A stretch of DNA of 64,000 nucleotides from Paenibacillus monticola. GTDB lineage: Bacteria; Bacillota; Bacilli; Paenibacillales; Paenibacillaceae. Numbering within the stretch: position 1 is the first letter of the stretch; the number at the start of each line of letters is the position of its first letter. This document shows positions 50,587 to 58,930 of the stretch, in pieces. The position numbers were made by a program, and so were the translations under genes. The stretch is from the NCBI RefSeq assembly GCF_009664975.1, contig NZ_WJXB01000004.1, forward strand, positions 310,001 through 374,000, read 5' to 3'. The notes beneath the pieces were generated by a model, which was not told where the DNA came from, did not search any database, and saw only the letters and a program-made list of their open reading frames with translations.

Positions 50587-52932
50587 TCATTTTTTGTCAT
50601 AAAATAGAGCATCCTGTGACAAAAAAGCAGGAATAGCCGATGATTTAATCGGCTTGCTAATATAGTAACCTTGCAGCTCATCGCTTCCCAACTGGCGCAG
50701 CAGGTCGAATTGTTCCTGCCACTCAATGCCTTCGGAGATAACCTTGAGGCCAAGGTTGTGACTTAGCTCAATAATAGCTTTGACTAGCACATCGCCCTTA
50801 GGCTCCGATGTAATCTCGGAGATGAAGGAGCGGTCAATCTTGATCACATCAACAGGGAAACGTCGTAGATAACTTAGGGAAGAAAAGCCTGTGCCGAAAT
50901 CATCCAGTGAAATGCGGAATCCATGCTCTCTAAGCTGCTGCAGCGACTGGAAGATATTATCCCCAGATACCAATACACTTTCTGTGATTTCCAATTCCAG
51001 ACAAGAGGCGGGAAGATTATATTCCTGAAGCAGTTTTAACAGGATTTCTAAAAGTCCAGGCTGCATCAGCTGCCTAGCCGAAATATTGACCGCAGCACTT
51101 AACTCAAGACCCTTAAGTCGGAACTCCCGCAGATCGGAGCATACTTGAGCCAGCACCCAATTGCCAATGCTGATAATGGAGGCGCTGGTTTCGGCCAGCG
51201 GAATGAACTCTGAGGGAAGCACCGCGCCATAAGTTGGACTTGTCCAGCGCAGCAGCGCTTCTACCTTGGTTATCTTCAGTGTGTCTGAGGATAGAATCGG
51301 CTGGTAATGAACTTCAAATTCATTGTTCGCTATGGCAGATAGCAACTGCTGTACGATTACCTTTTTACGTCTTACGCTTTCCTCCAGCACCGTTGAGTAT
51401 TGAAATATATTGTTGCGTCCTGACTCTTTTACATGGAACATCGCCAGATCTGCCTGCTTGACGAGTAAGTTAGCGTCCTCACCATTCTGAGGATAGACGC
51501 TGATCCCAATACTGGCCGTATTATACAGGAGATGCCCATGAATCTGATGTGGTGCGGCTAAAGTCTCTTGAATTCGCGATAGCTGTTCTGTAGCCTCGCC
51601 ATTTTCCGGAATGTCTGCTAAAAGAATAGTGAATTCATCGCCGCCAAGGCGGGAGACTACATCATTCTGACCCATGACGCTTGAGATCCGGGCAGCGATT
51701 TCCCTTAACATAACATCGCCAAAATCATGCCCCAAGGTATCATTGACGGTCTTAAAATGATCAAGATCAATAAAGAGCAGCACAATTTGTCGCTGTTCTT
51801 CTTTTGCTGCCGCAATGGCTTGATTTAGCTTTGTGAAGAAATGGGAGCGGTTAGGCAACTGGGTGAGCGGGTCGAGCATCGTTTGTAGCCGCAGTTCTTC
51901 CTGTGCCTCTTCCAGGGAGGAGAGCATGCGATTGAATTCATGCTCCACATCGCTGAATTCATCTCTACCCTTAATGCGGATGCGGATGGATAAATCCTGA
52001 CTGTTGCCGATGCTGCGGATATTTCTTATTAATGAAGACATCCGCTGCAGAACGGAGCGGTTGACAAAGACTAGGCTGGCGACGCACATCAGCAATGTTG
52101 TTCCTAAAAAGAACAGGCGAAAGTTAATAATAGATCGCATACCGTTGTTATAAATCTCACGTGGCTGTTCCACTGAGATGACTATACCGGGATTTCCGAA
52201 TAGGTCATAAATAACGGTATGAATGGAATTGAAATTCTTAGAAACTGCGGTAATCCAGGTATCTTTTCCCCCGCTCTTGGCAAGCGATAAGGAGGAAGCC
52301 GGAACCATCGTAGCTCCATACCCGATTCGTGTGATTTCTTTCGGGTCCAGCATTCTTCCGGCAATAGCCATTCCTCCCAGCGGAGGCACCTTCTCATTAT
52401 TTAGAATAGGTGTAAGGGTGATCAGCATGGGACCCTCATCTAACATCACAATTCCTGTCCTGCTATCCTCTAATCCTGCAAAGGTCGGAAAATGGCTGTT
52501 AATCAAGGAGATTTGATTTAGAAGCTCGGGGGTTAGTGGAGAAATAACTCCAGCATGTTGATCATATGTACCTCCATAAATCGGCTGCCCTAACTTGTTC
52601 AACAACGCAATCATATCGAAATGATTGATTTGATAGGTGAGCTCATCATAATTACTTTTAATGTAGGGGGCGTTAAAAATATCTTTTGGGATGGGTGATT
52701 CCACGAAGTGGTAGGTTTCATCCCATACTGAATAATTGAGCAGGTTGGACTTCATAGTCTCCAGTTCATTCTGGTAGGAAGAGACTGCAGTTGTCATTTT
52801 ATCCTTTAAGAGGGCCTCATCAAGCTTATCGAAGCGGTTCAATAATATATAATGCACCAATATGTAAATCACGCTTATTCCAAAGAAAGCCACGATAGAG
52901 ATGAATATCAATATTTTTTTGCGCAACTTCAT
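50587..52932 (-). CDS. CHASE4-HAMP-GGDEF-EAL protein
   Basis: 781 residues. Helix 1 is at about 8-28. A CHASE4-type extracytoplasmic domain at about 30-265 contains NLLNYSVWDETYHF, its signature. Helix 2 near 270-290 leads to a HAMP segment and a GGDEF domain near 350-505 with RLGGDEF intact and no RxxD site. The EAL domain near 520-765 keeps VEALLRW, AAVNISA, EITES, DDFGTGFSSL, IKIDRSF, SEGIE and LQGYY. It is probably bifunctional for cyclic di-GMP. The ATG at 52932 follows GGAGAGC. Confidence 0.91.
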   Translation of the reverse strand: MKLRKKILIFISIVAFFGISVIYILVHYILLNRFDKLDEALLKDKMTTAVSSYQNELETMKSNLLNYSVWDETYHFVESPIPKDIFNAPYIKSNYDELTYQINHFDMIALLNKLGQPIYGGTYDQHAGVISPLTPELLNQISLINSHFPTFAGLEDSRTGIVMLDEGPMLITLTPILNNEKVPPLGGMAIAGRMLDPKEITRIGYGATMVPASSLSLAKSGGKDTWITAVSKNFNSIHTVIYDLFGNPGIVISVEQPREIYNNGMRSIINFRLFFLGTTLLMCVASLVFVNRSVLQRMSSLIRNIRSIGNSQDLSIRIRIKGRDEFSDVEHEFNRMLSSLEEAQEELRLQTMLDPLTQLPNRSHFFTKLNQAIAAAKEEQRQIVLLFIDLDHFKTVNDTLGHDFGDVMLREIAARISSVMGQNDVVSRLGGDEFTILLADIPENGEATEQLSRIQETLAAPHQIHGHLLYNTASIGISVYPQNGEDANLLVKQADLAMFHVKESGRNNIFQYSTVLEESVRRKKVIVQQLLSAIANNEFEVHYQPILSSDTLKITKVEALLRWTSPTYGAVLPSEFIPLAETSASIISIGNWVLAQVCSDLREFRLKGLELSAAVNISARQLMQPGLLEILLKLLQEYNLPASCLELEITESVLVSGDNIFQSLQQLREHGFRISLDDFGTGFSSLSYLRRFPVDVIKIDRSFISEITSEPKGDVLVKAIIELSHNLGLKVISEGIEWQEQFDLLRQLGSDELQGYYISKPIKSSAIPAFLSQDALFYDKK

Positions 52933-53068
52933 GATGCTCTCCTTAAGATTTCATAGATTCAAGAGGGAAAAAGTTCCAACTAGGACAGTGTACCATGATT
53001 ATGGAACAATTTGAATCGTGAACCCACCCCCAAATTGTCGAAATTTGATGTATAATAATAGCTATTAA

Positions 53069-53088
53069 TAATCATTCTTAAATGATAA
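53069..53088. promoter_or_regulatory. Inverted repeat abutting the ribosome site of the first UbiA gene
   Basis: TAATCATT and AATGATAA are complementary at 7 of 8 positions across a 4-base loop, directly before AGGAGG (53090-53095). It resembles a Fur-like half-site arrangement or a weak RNA hairpin. A TATAAT stands at 53051-53056. Confidence 0.3.
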
Positions 53089-53108
53089 TAGGAGGCGTTA
53101 AGCTCAAT

Positions 53109-54026
53109 ATGAAGAAGTGGACGTTATTTAAGAATGCCTCCCGGTTTGGAGTCATTCCAGTTATGCTAATACCCATTGTCCTGGGAACCGTTGGGGCCTA
53201 TGTGTGGGAAGGAACATTCCATCCGTTTTTGTTCATCATAACCTTTGTAGGTGGTGCAGCTGCACATTTATTCTCCAATATGGTGAATGATCTTTGGGAT
53301 TTTCGTAATGGAGCAGATGTGGAGGCCCATAATACACCTGATGTAATCACAACAAACTCGGGCTTTCTGTCTGGTGGTGTGCTCTCTGAGTCCATATTCG
53401 CGTTTATGACGTGGAGCTTGCTTGCTATTGCTGTGCTTTGTGGCGCAGTTCTTAGTATATATAGTGGCTTAGAGCTTCTCTGGTTTGTAGCTGGCGGTGC
53501 ATTAATCGCCTATTTCTATGTAGCCCCACCGTTGCGCTTTGGCTATCGGGGTAAAGGATATAGCGAGTTGTCCATCTTTATTGCCTTTGGTTTGATGCCC
53601 GTTCTGGGTGCTTATTTCGTACAGACCGGCGAGTTCAGCATCAAGCCTGTGCTTTTGTCGTTTCCTGTAGGTCTTCTGACCACATTGCTGCTGTTCAATC
53701 ATCATTTTTTACACTGGAAATCGGATAAACAGGCTGGCAAGCGGACGTTAGTTGTAGTCTGGGGAGAACGGAGAGCACTGGTATTCTCGCATGTGCTGCT
53801 CTATATCTCTTATGCTTCCTTGGTAGCCTGTGTCATTCTCGGTGTGCTTCCGGTCTATGCCTTGCTTGCCCTGCTTACAGCGATTGCACCGGTGCATGTC
53901 TACCGCAGTCTGCAGCCGCAGAATGCCTCTCCAGCCTATTTGCCGCTGATGGGTGCGTCTTTGCAAGCGTCTGTGCGTTGTGGTGCGATTATGGCCGTGG
54001 CTTTACTGATCCAGGGATTGATTTGA
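53109..54026 (+). CDS. UbiA-family prenyltransferase, first of a tandem pair
   Basis: 305 residues with eight or nine helices. The first aspartate motif reads NMVNDLWDFRNGADVEAHNT near residue 60, and the second, DKQAGKRTLVVVWG, is near 205, matching the MenA/UbiA group. AGGAGG lies 13 bases before the ATG at 53109; the upstream ATG has no site. UbiA enzymes attach polyprenyl chains to aromatic rings in the membrane (1,4-dihydroxynaphthoate for MenA, the futalosine-route acid for MqnP). A second UbiA gene follows after 34 bases. With mqnB at the left edge of the window, an MqnP-like role is possible but not decided. Confidence 0.83.
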   Translation: MKKWTLFKNASRFGVIPVMLIPIVLGTVGAYVWEGTFHPFLFIITFVGGAAAHLFSNMVNDLWDFRNGADVEAHNTPDVITTNSGFLSGGVLSESIFAFMTWSLLAIAVLCGAVLSIYSGLELLWFVAGGALIAYFYVAPPLRFGYRGKGYSELSIFIAFGLMPVLGAYFVQTGEFSIKPVLLSFPVGLLTTLLLFNHHFLHWKSDKQAGKRTLVVVWGERRALVFSHVLLYISYASLVACVILGVLPVYALLALLTAIAPVHVYRSLQPQNASPAYLPLMGASLQASVRCGAIMAVALLIQGLI

Positions 54027-54060
54027 TGTAGTGCTCATTTGACAGATAAGGGTGAATGCT

Positions 54061-55014
54061 GTGAATGTACGAAGTTTTCTGAGGTTTGTTGAGCTCCCCA
54101 CGAAGGTTGCCAGTATCATTCCATTACTAATGGGAACGTTGTATGCCCTGTATCGGTTCGAGGACTTTTATGTTCTGCGCTTTCTGCTGATGTTCGTATC
54201 ATTGCTGAGCTTTGATATGGCCACAACGGCCATTAACAACTATTATGATTTCAAAAAAGCGGCAAAAACCAAAGGCTATGGTTATGAGACCCACAATGCC
54301 ATTGTTCACTTTAAGCTGAAGGAAAGTGTTGTGGTTGCGACCATAGTAATCCTGTTGGTGCTAGCGGTGGGCTGCGGAATAGTACTCGTTGCTCAGACGG
54401 GGCTGCTAGTTTTTTTGCTGGGTGGACTGTCGTTCCTGATTGGAATTCTATACTCCTTCGGACCCATACCCATCTCGCGGATGCCCTTGGGAGAGCTGTT
54501 CTCGGGCTTATTTATGGGATTTGTCATCATCTTTATCTCTGCCTACATTCACACGGATGATACTGTTGTAGCGCTGCTGATTCAGGGGGGCTGGATTAAT
54601 CTACACATTAATATGGTGGAGGTACTGTATCTCTTCTGGTTCTCGGTTCCGGCAATTCTGGGGATTGCAGGCATTATGCTGGCCAATAACATTTGCGATA
54701 TAGAGGATGATATGGAGAACCGTAGATATACATTACCCGTCTACATCGGACGCAAAAATGCGCTTCTGCTGTTCAAGCTGCTCTATTATGCCTCTTATCT
54801 AGATCTTGTTGTACTGCTTATTTTAGGAGTGAATCCGCTGCTGGTGCTGCTGATCTTGCTTACCCTGATTCCGCTCCGTCGCAATATCGCTTTATTTACC
54901 GGAAAGCAGGATAAGGCAACTACCTTCATTCTGGCTGTGAAGAACTTTGTGCTGATGAATGCAGCACGTATACTGATTCTGGGTGTGGCTGTCTTGCTGA
55001 ATGTGATAATGTGA
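54061..55014 (+). CDS. UbiA-family prenyltransferase, MenA-like, second of a tandem pair
   Basis: 317 residues from a GTG at 54061 behind AAGGGTGA. Helices number about nine. The first motif is NNYYDFKKAAKTKGYGYE near residue 62, and the second, NNICDIEDDMENRRYTLPV near 220, is typical of MenA (1,4-dihydroxy-2-naphthoate polyprenyltransferase). The two neighbours are distinct in sequence, so they are not a recent duplication and may act on different aromatic acceptors. No other quinone gene flanks them. Confidence 0.83.
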   Translation: MNVRSFLRFVELPTKVASIIPLLMGTLYALYRFEDFYVLRFLLMFVSLLSFDMATTAINNYYDFKKAAKTKGYGYETHNAIVHFKLKESVVVATIVILLVLAVGCGIVLVAQTGLLVFLLGGLSFLIGILYSFGPIPISRMPLGELFSGLFMGFVIIFISAYIHTDDTVVALLIQGGWINLHINMVEVLYLFWFSVPAILGIAGIMLANNICDIEDDMENRRYTLPVYIGRKNALLLFKLLYYASYLDLVVLLILGVNPLLVLLILLTLIPLRRNIALFTGKQDKATTFILAVKNFVLMNAARILILGVAVLLNVIM

Positions 55015-55090
55015 CGAATAGAGATTCATTGCATTTTGTGATAATGTGTCAGTATTGAATAGTGATCTATACCAAGAAAGAGGTGCACCT

Positions 55091-56086
55091 ATGACGCAAA
55101 AGCTTCGTTGGGGAGTAATGGGCTGTGCGCAAATCGCCACAGGTTCAGTTATGCCGGCTATCGTAGATTCAGAGACTGGCATGATTAAGGCGATAGCTAG
55201 CCGTGGAATAGAAAAAAGCACTGCGGTAGCCGCAGAGTTCGGCGTGGAAAAGGCTTATGGCAGCTATGAGGAGCTACTGGCTGATTCTGAGATTGATGCT
55301 GTATATATTCCGCTGCCCAATCATCTTCATCGAGAATGGGTTCTTCGGGCTGCTGAAGCAGGCAAGCATGTCCTGTGTGAGAAGCCAATTGCACTGAGTA
55401 GCCAAGAAGCGGGAGAAATGGTAGAGGCCTGCAACAAGGCGGGTGTTCATCTGGCAGAAGCCTATATGTACCGGCATCATCCACGAATAGCGGAGCTGAG
55501 AGCTATCATCGCCGCAGGTGAGATCGGGGCGCTTCGCTCGATCCGGGGCACTTTTACATATAATGATGCTGCTGACAACACTAATATTCGCTTCAAATCG
55601 GCCTGGGGTGGAGGTTCGTTGTTCGATGTTGGCTGTTATCCGCTTAGTGCAGCACGGCTACTGTTTGATGCTGAGCCGGAAGCGGTAACCGTACAGGCGA
55701 TCTTCTCGCCGGAGCATGACAATGTTGATATGATGGCATCCGGACTGGTGGAGTTTCCGGGGGGCGTAAGTCTGATTTTTGACTGCGGCATGTGGGCCTA
55801 TAACCGCCAGCTGCTGGAGATTCTCGGCACAGAAGGACGAATTGAGGTCCCTATGCCGTTTAATGCCCGAGAAGAAGATGCTGAATTCTTCGTCTATACC
55901 GGTGACGGGACAAGACGCGTTGAAGCTACTGGCGCTAATCCCTATGTACGACAGGTGGATGATTTTGCAGCCACTGTGTTCGAAGGAAAACGGTTCATTG
56001 CTTCAGAGGACCCGGTATACAATATGAGGTTGATCGAGGCTTGTCTGGCTTCTGCCAAGCGGCGGGAGAGAGTTAGTCTGCTGTAG
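55091..56086 (+). CDS. Gfo/Idh/MocA-family oxidoreductase
   Basis: 331 residues. An N-terminal dinucleotide fold with WGVMGCAQIATGSVMPAI (the first motif slightly divergent from GxGxxG), PNHLHREW near residue 78 and the family's EKP catalytic motif (CEKPIALS) near 97. A C-terminal sheet domain follows with AEAYMYRHHP and GCYPLSAARLLFD. It oxidises or reduces sugar-type substrates with NAD(P). AAAGAGG lies before the ATG at 55091. It is a single gene followed by a terminator at 56116-56142. Confidence 0.88.
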   Translation: MTQKLRWGVMGCAQIATGSVMPAIVDSETGMIKAIASRGIEKSTAVAAEFGVEKAYGSYEELLADSEIDAVYIPLPNHLHREWVLRAAEAGKHVLCEKPIALSSQEAGEMVEACNKAGVHLAEAYMYRHHPRIAELRAIIAAGEIGALRSIRGTFTYNDAADNTNIRFKSAWGGGSLFDVGCYPLSAARLLFDAEPEAVTVQAIFSPEHDNVDMMASGLVEFPGGVSLIFDCGMWAYNRQLLEILGTEGRIEVPMPFNAREEDAEFFVYTGDGTRRVEATGANPYVRQVDDFAATVFEGKRFIASEDPVYNMRLIEACLASAKRRERVSLL

Positions 56087-56115
56087 AAGAAATAAGTTTC
56101 CAAACACGATTCTGA

Positions 56116-56142
56116 AGGGTGACCAATGGTCACCTTTTTTTG
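56116..56142 (+). terminator. Terminator of the oxidoreductase gene
   Basis: GGTGACC pairs with GGTCACC around AAT and is followed by seven T's. Confidence 0.9.
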
Positions 56143-56246
56143 ATTTTTTATGAACGATACTTTTGTGTTAATTGAGCAAAAATTTGATAAAATAGGAATT
56201 GGATTGAAACTGATGCTAGCATTAGATTTCGAAGGGAGATTATGAA

Positions 56247-57044
56247 ATGGGACTCGTAGAAGAACCAGTTATTTCAATTTCCGGCCTATGGATGAACTAC
56301 TCAGACAGGATGGTACTTCGGGGGATTGATCTGAAGGTATTTCAGGGACAGATTATTGGCTATATCGGCCCTAACGGGGCGGGCAAGAGTACAACGGTCA
56401 AGATTATGCTCGGTCTGGTTGAGGGGTATAACGGCAAAGTGGAAATCTTCGGACGGGACATTGCGGATGGAGATACTGCCTACAAAAGAAGGATTGGCTA
56501 TGTGCCTGAGGTTGCTGAATTATATGACAGCCTGACGGCCAGGGAATATTTGACCTTTATCGGTGAGCTGTATGGCTTGAAACGGAGTAGTGCGGATAAT
56601 AAGGCGGAAAGGCTAATGACGCTGCTGGGTCTGGAGAAGTCATATGATATGCGGATTGCCTCGTATTCCAAAGGAATGAAGCAAAAGGTGCTGCTGATCT
56701 CCAGCATGTTGCATGATCCTGATATTTTATTTCTGGATGAGCCGCTTAGCGGACTAGATGCTAATAGTGTAATGATCGTGAAGGAAATCTTTGCCTCACT
56801 GGCTGCAAGAGGTAAGACCATCTTCTACTCGTCGCATATTATGGATGTGGTTGAGAAGATTAGCAGCAGGATCATTCTGATCGACGCAGGGAGTATTGTA
56901 GCGGACGGAAGCTTCGCGGAATTAAAGGAGAAGAGTGCTGAGGGCTCGCTTGAAGAGATTTTTAATCAACTAACAGGCTTTGATAAGTACCGGGATATTG
57001 CCGGTGAATTTGTCGCTTGTATGCAAGAGGTGTCTCCAGTATGA
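56247..57044 (+). CDS. ABC exporter ATPase (ABC-2 type partner)
   Basis: 265 residues. Walker A is GPNGAGKSTTVKIML near residue 38, the signature SYSKGMKQKVLLIS near 138, Walker B LFLDEPLSGLD near 165 and an H-loop in FYSSHIMDVVE. This is the Nod/BcrA-type ATPase group that powers two-helix-bundle exporters. GAAGGGAG lies eight bases before the ATG. It overlaps the permease gene by four bases (ATGA). The substrate is unknown; lipid, peptide or antibiotic export are common for this type. Confidence 0.88.
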   Translation: MGLVEEPVISISGLWMNYSDRMVLRGIDLKVFQGQIIGYIGPNGAGKSTTVKIMLGLVEGYNGKVEIFGRDIADGDTAYKRRIGYVPEVAELYDSLTAREYLTFIGELYGLKRSSADNKAERLMTLLGLEKSYDMRIASYSKGMKQKVLLISSMLHDPDILFLDEPLSGLDANSVMIVKEIFASLAARGKTIFYSSHIMDVVEKISSRIILIDAGSIVADGSFAELKEKSAEGSLEEIFNQLTGFDKYRDIAGEFVACMQEVSPV

Positions 57045-58699
57045 ATGATTTTCTTGTACTCAAGCTACTGGATAGGCTACGGAGTGGGTTCAGAAGAATC
57101 GGTGTAGATTACGACTTGATGCGGAGTATCTTGCAGGTCAAGCTGACGATGGACGGAAGAAGAACACCTACAGTACTCGCAGGAGCGCAAAAGCGTGAGC
57201 AGAACAAGGATAGCTCTCCGATACGTGTGCATTGGTTATATTTACTGCTAGGGCTGGTGCTGATCGCTCTTATTGTGCAGAAGGATCACTATATGATGCA
57301 GATGAGTCTTATATTTGGTGTAGTGATGTTTATGATAACGACTACGCTAATATCTGATTTCTCGTCAGTCATGCTCGATCTGCGGGACAAAAATATACTG
57401 TTCTCTAAGCCAGTAAACCGTATTACCCTGAATATGGCGAAGAGTATCCATGTCATGATTTATTTAGTTACCATTACCTTAACATTAACAGGTCCTTCAC
57501 TGGTGGTCTCTTTATTCAGTCAAGGGATACTATTCTTCGTGATCTATGGGATTATAATTATCCTGATGGACTGCCTCATTCTAGTGATTACTGCGCTGCT
57601 CTATTTGCTGATCATGAAGTTTTTTGACGGAGAGAAGCTCAAAGATATTATAAATTACGTACAGATCCTGCTGACTATCGGAATCACGGTCGGTTACCAG
57701 CTCATTTCCCGGTTATTTAATATCACTGAGCTGGGCTTATCTTTCAAGCCGGCATGGTGGCAATACTTTATCGCTCCGGTTTGGTTCGCAGCCCCCTTTG
57801 AGCTGCTGCTTGGTGGAGGGAGGGCAACCTATCTCATAGTGCTTACAGTGCTGGCTGTAGTCATTCCACTCCTGCTGATGGCCGTGTATCTTAAGCTAAT
57901 ACCACTCTTCGAACGGAGTTTGCAAAAGCTTGCAGAGCAAGGCTCCAGCGGTAGAGACAGTGCACGCTTGGCAGGCTGGCTATCCAACGTATTTTGCAGG
58001 AATCGGGAAGAGGGAATGTTCTTCCGTTTTACTTGGTCAATGATGAAGAATGAGCGGGATTTCAAGCTGAAGGTATATCCTTCGATTGGCTTTTCCATCG
58101 TCTTTCCATTCATCTTTTTGTTTAATATGGTCTGGGGTGAAGGTTCGGGGATAGCCAAAGATTCTAAGGCCTATCTTTTTATTTATTTCAGTGCACTGCT
58201 GATGCAGACCGTTGTACTGATGCTGAGATATTCGGCAAGCTATAAGGGCGCTTGGATTTATAAGCTTATTCCACTGCCAGAAACAGTTCCTATTTATCGC
58301 GGTATGCTCAAGGCAGCGTTGCTCCGGCTGTTGCTGCCGTTGTTTGCCGTGGAGGCGGTATTGTTCATTTGGTTATTCGGAATGCGTATAATACCGGACT
58401 TGGCAGCGGTGCTATGCGCACTGCTAATCTATTCGGTTATATGCTTCCGTGTGTTGCCACAGGCTTTGCCCTTCTCAGAGCGTTTTGAGGCTGTCAAACA
58501 GAAGGAATTCACTACAAGTTCGTTTATCTTGATTGCTATTTTGATGGTTCTGGCAGGCATTCATTATATCTTTACTACGTTCTCGGCTGGTGTTTACATC
58601 TATTTGGTAATTTTGGTTATTGCCAATATATTAATATGGCGAATTACCTTCCCGCAGAGTGATTCACACACAGGACATATTTCGCATTTTCAAGGATGA
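57041..58699 (+). CDS. ABC-2-type exporter permease
   Basis: About 552 residues, large for the class. A cytosolic N-terminus of about 60 residues is followed by two helix groups (about 70-290 and 355-545) with a cytosolic loop between them. The ATG at 57041 overlaps the ATPase stop by four bases and has AAGAGG upstream. It has no recognised catalytic motif and is identified by its helix pattern and its coupling to the ATPase gene. It is followed by a 231-base gap without terminator-like sequence. Confidence 0.82.
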   Translation: MNDFLVLKLLDRLRSGFRRIGVDYDLMRSILQVKLTMDGRRTPTVLAGAQKREQNKDSSPIRVHWLYLLLGLVLIALIVQKDHYMMQMSLIFGVVMFMITTTLISDFSSVMLDLRDKNILFSKPVNRITLNMAKSIHVMIYLVTITLTLTGPSLVVSLFSQGILFFVIYGIIIILMDCLILVITALLYLLIMKFFDGEKLKDIINYVQILLTIGITVGYQLISRLFNITELGLSFKPAWWQYFIAPVWFAAPFELLLGGGRATYLIVLTVLAVVIPLLLMAVYLKLIPLFERSLQKLAEQGSSGRDSARLAGWLSNVFCRNREEGMFFRFTWSMMKNERDFKLKVYPSIGFSIVFPFIFLFNMVWGEGSGIAKDSKAYLFIYFSALLMQTVVLMLRYSASYKGAWIYKLIPLPETVPIYRGMLKAALLRLLLPLFAVEAVLFIWLFGMRIIPDLAAVLCALLIYSVICFRVLPQALPFSERFEAVKQKEFTTSSFILIAILMVLAGIHYIFTTFSAGVYIYLVILVIANILIWRITFPQSDSHTGHISHFQG

Positions 58700-58930
58700 A
58701 CCTAACGGCAAATATGGACATTTGATGCCGACCTTCAAAAAAGGTGGCAAGTTCCAGTATTTACTTAGACAGTCCGCCAAATACAAGGTAAAATACACAA
58801 TAAAGTTGCCTTTCAGGGATTGCCTATAATCTTTACGCACTCTTCCTTTATTTGATATTTGTGTACTGATTTTTACTTGAGAAATGCACTCTAGCAAGTA
58901 GATATATCATAACGAGTGAAGAGGTTGACT

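Noticed and set aside
58720..58800. Hairpin GCCGACCTT/AAGGTGGC and a lone AGTCCGCC after the ABC permease
   Set aside because: The hairpin has no T-run, and the AGTCCGCC lacks the AATAGCG partner of the dispersed module, so neither supports a terminator or a third repeat copy.
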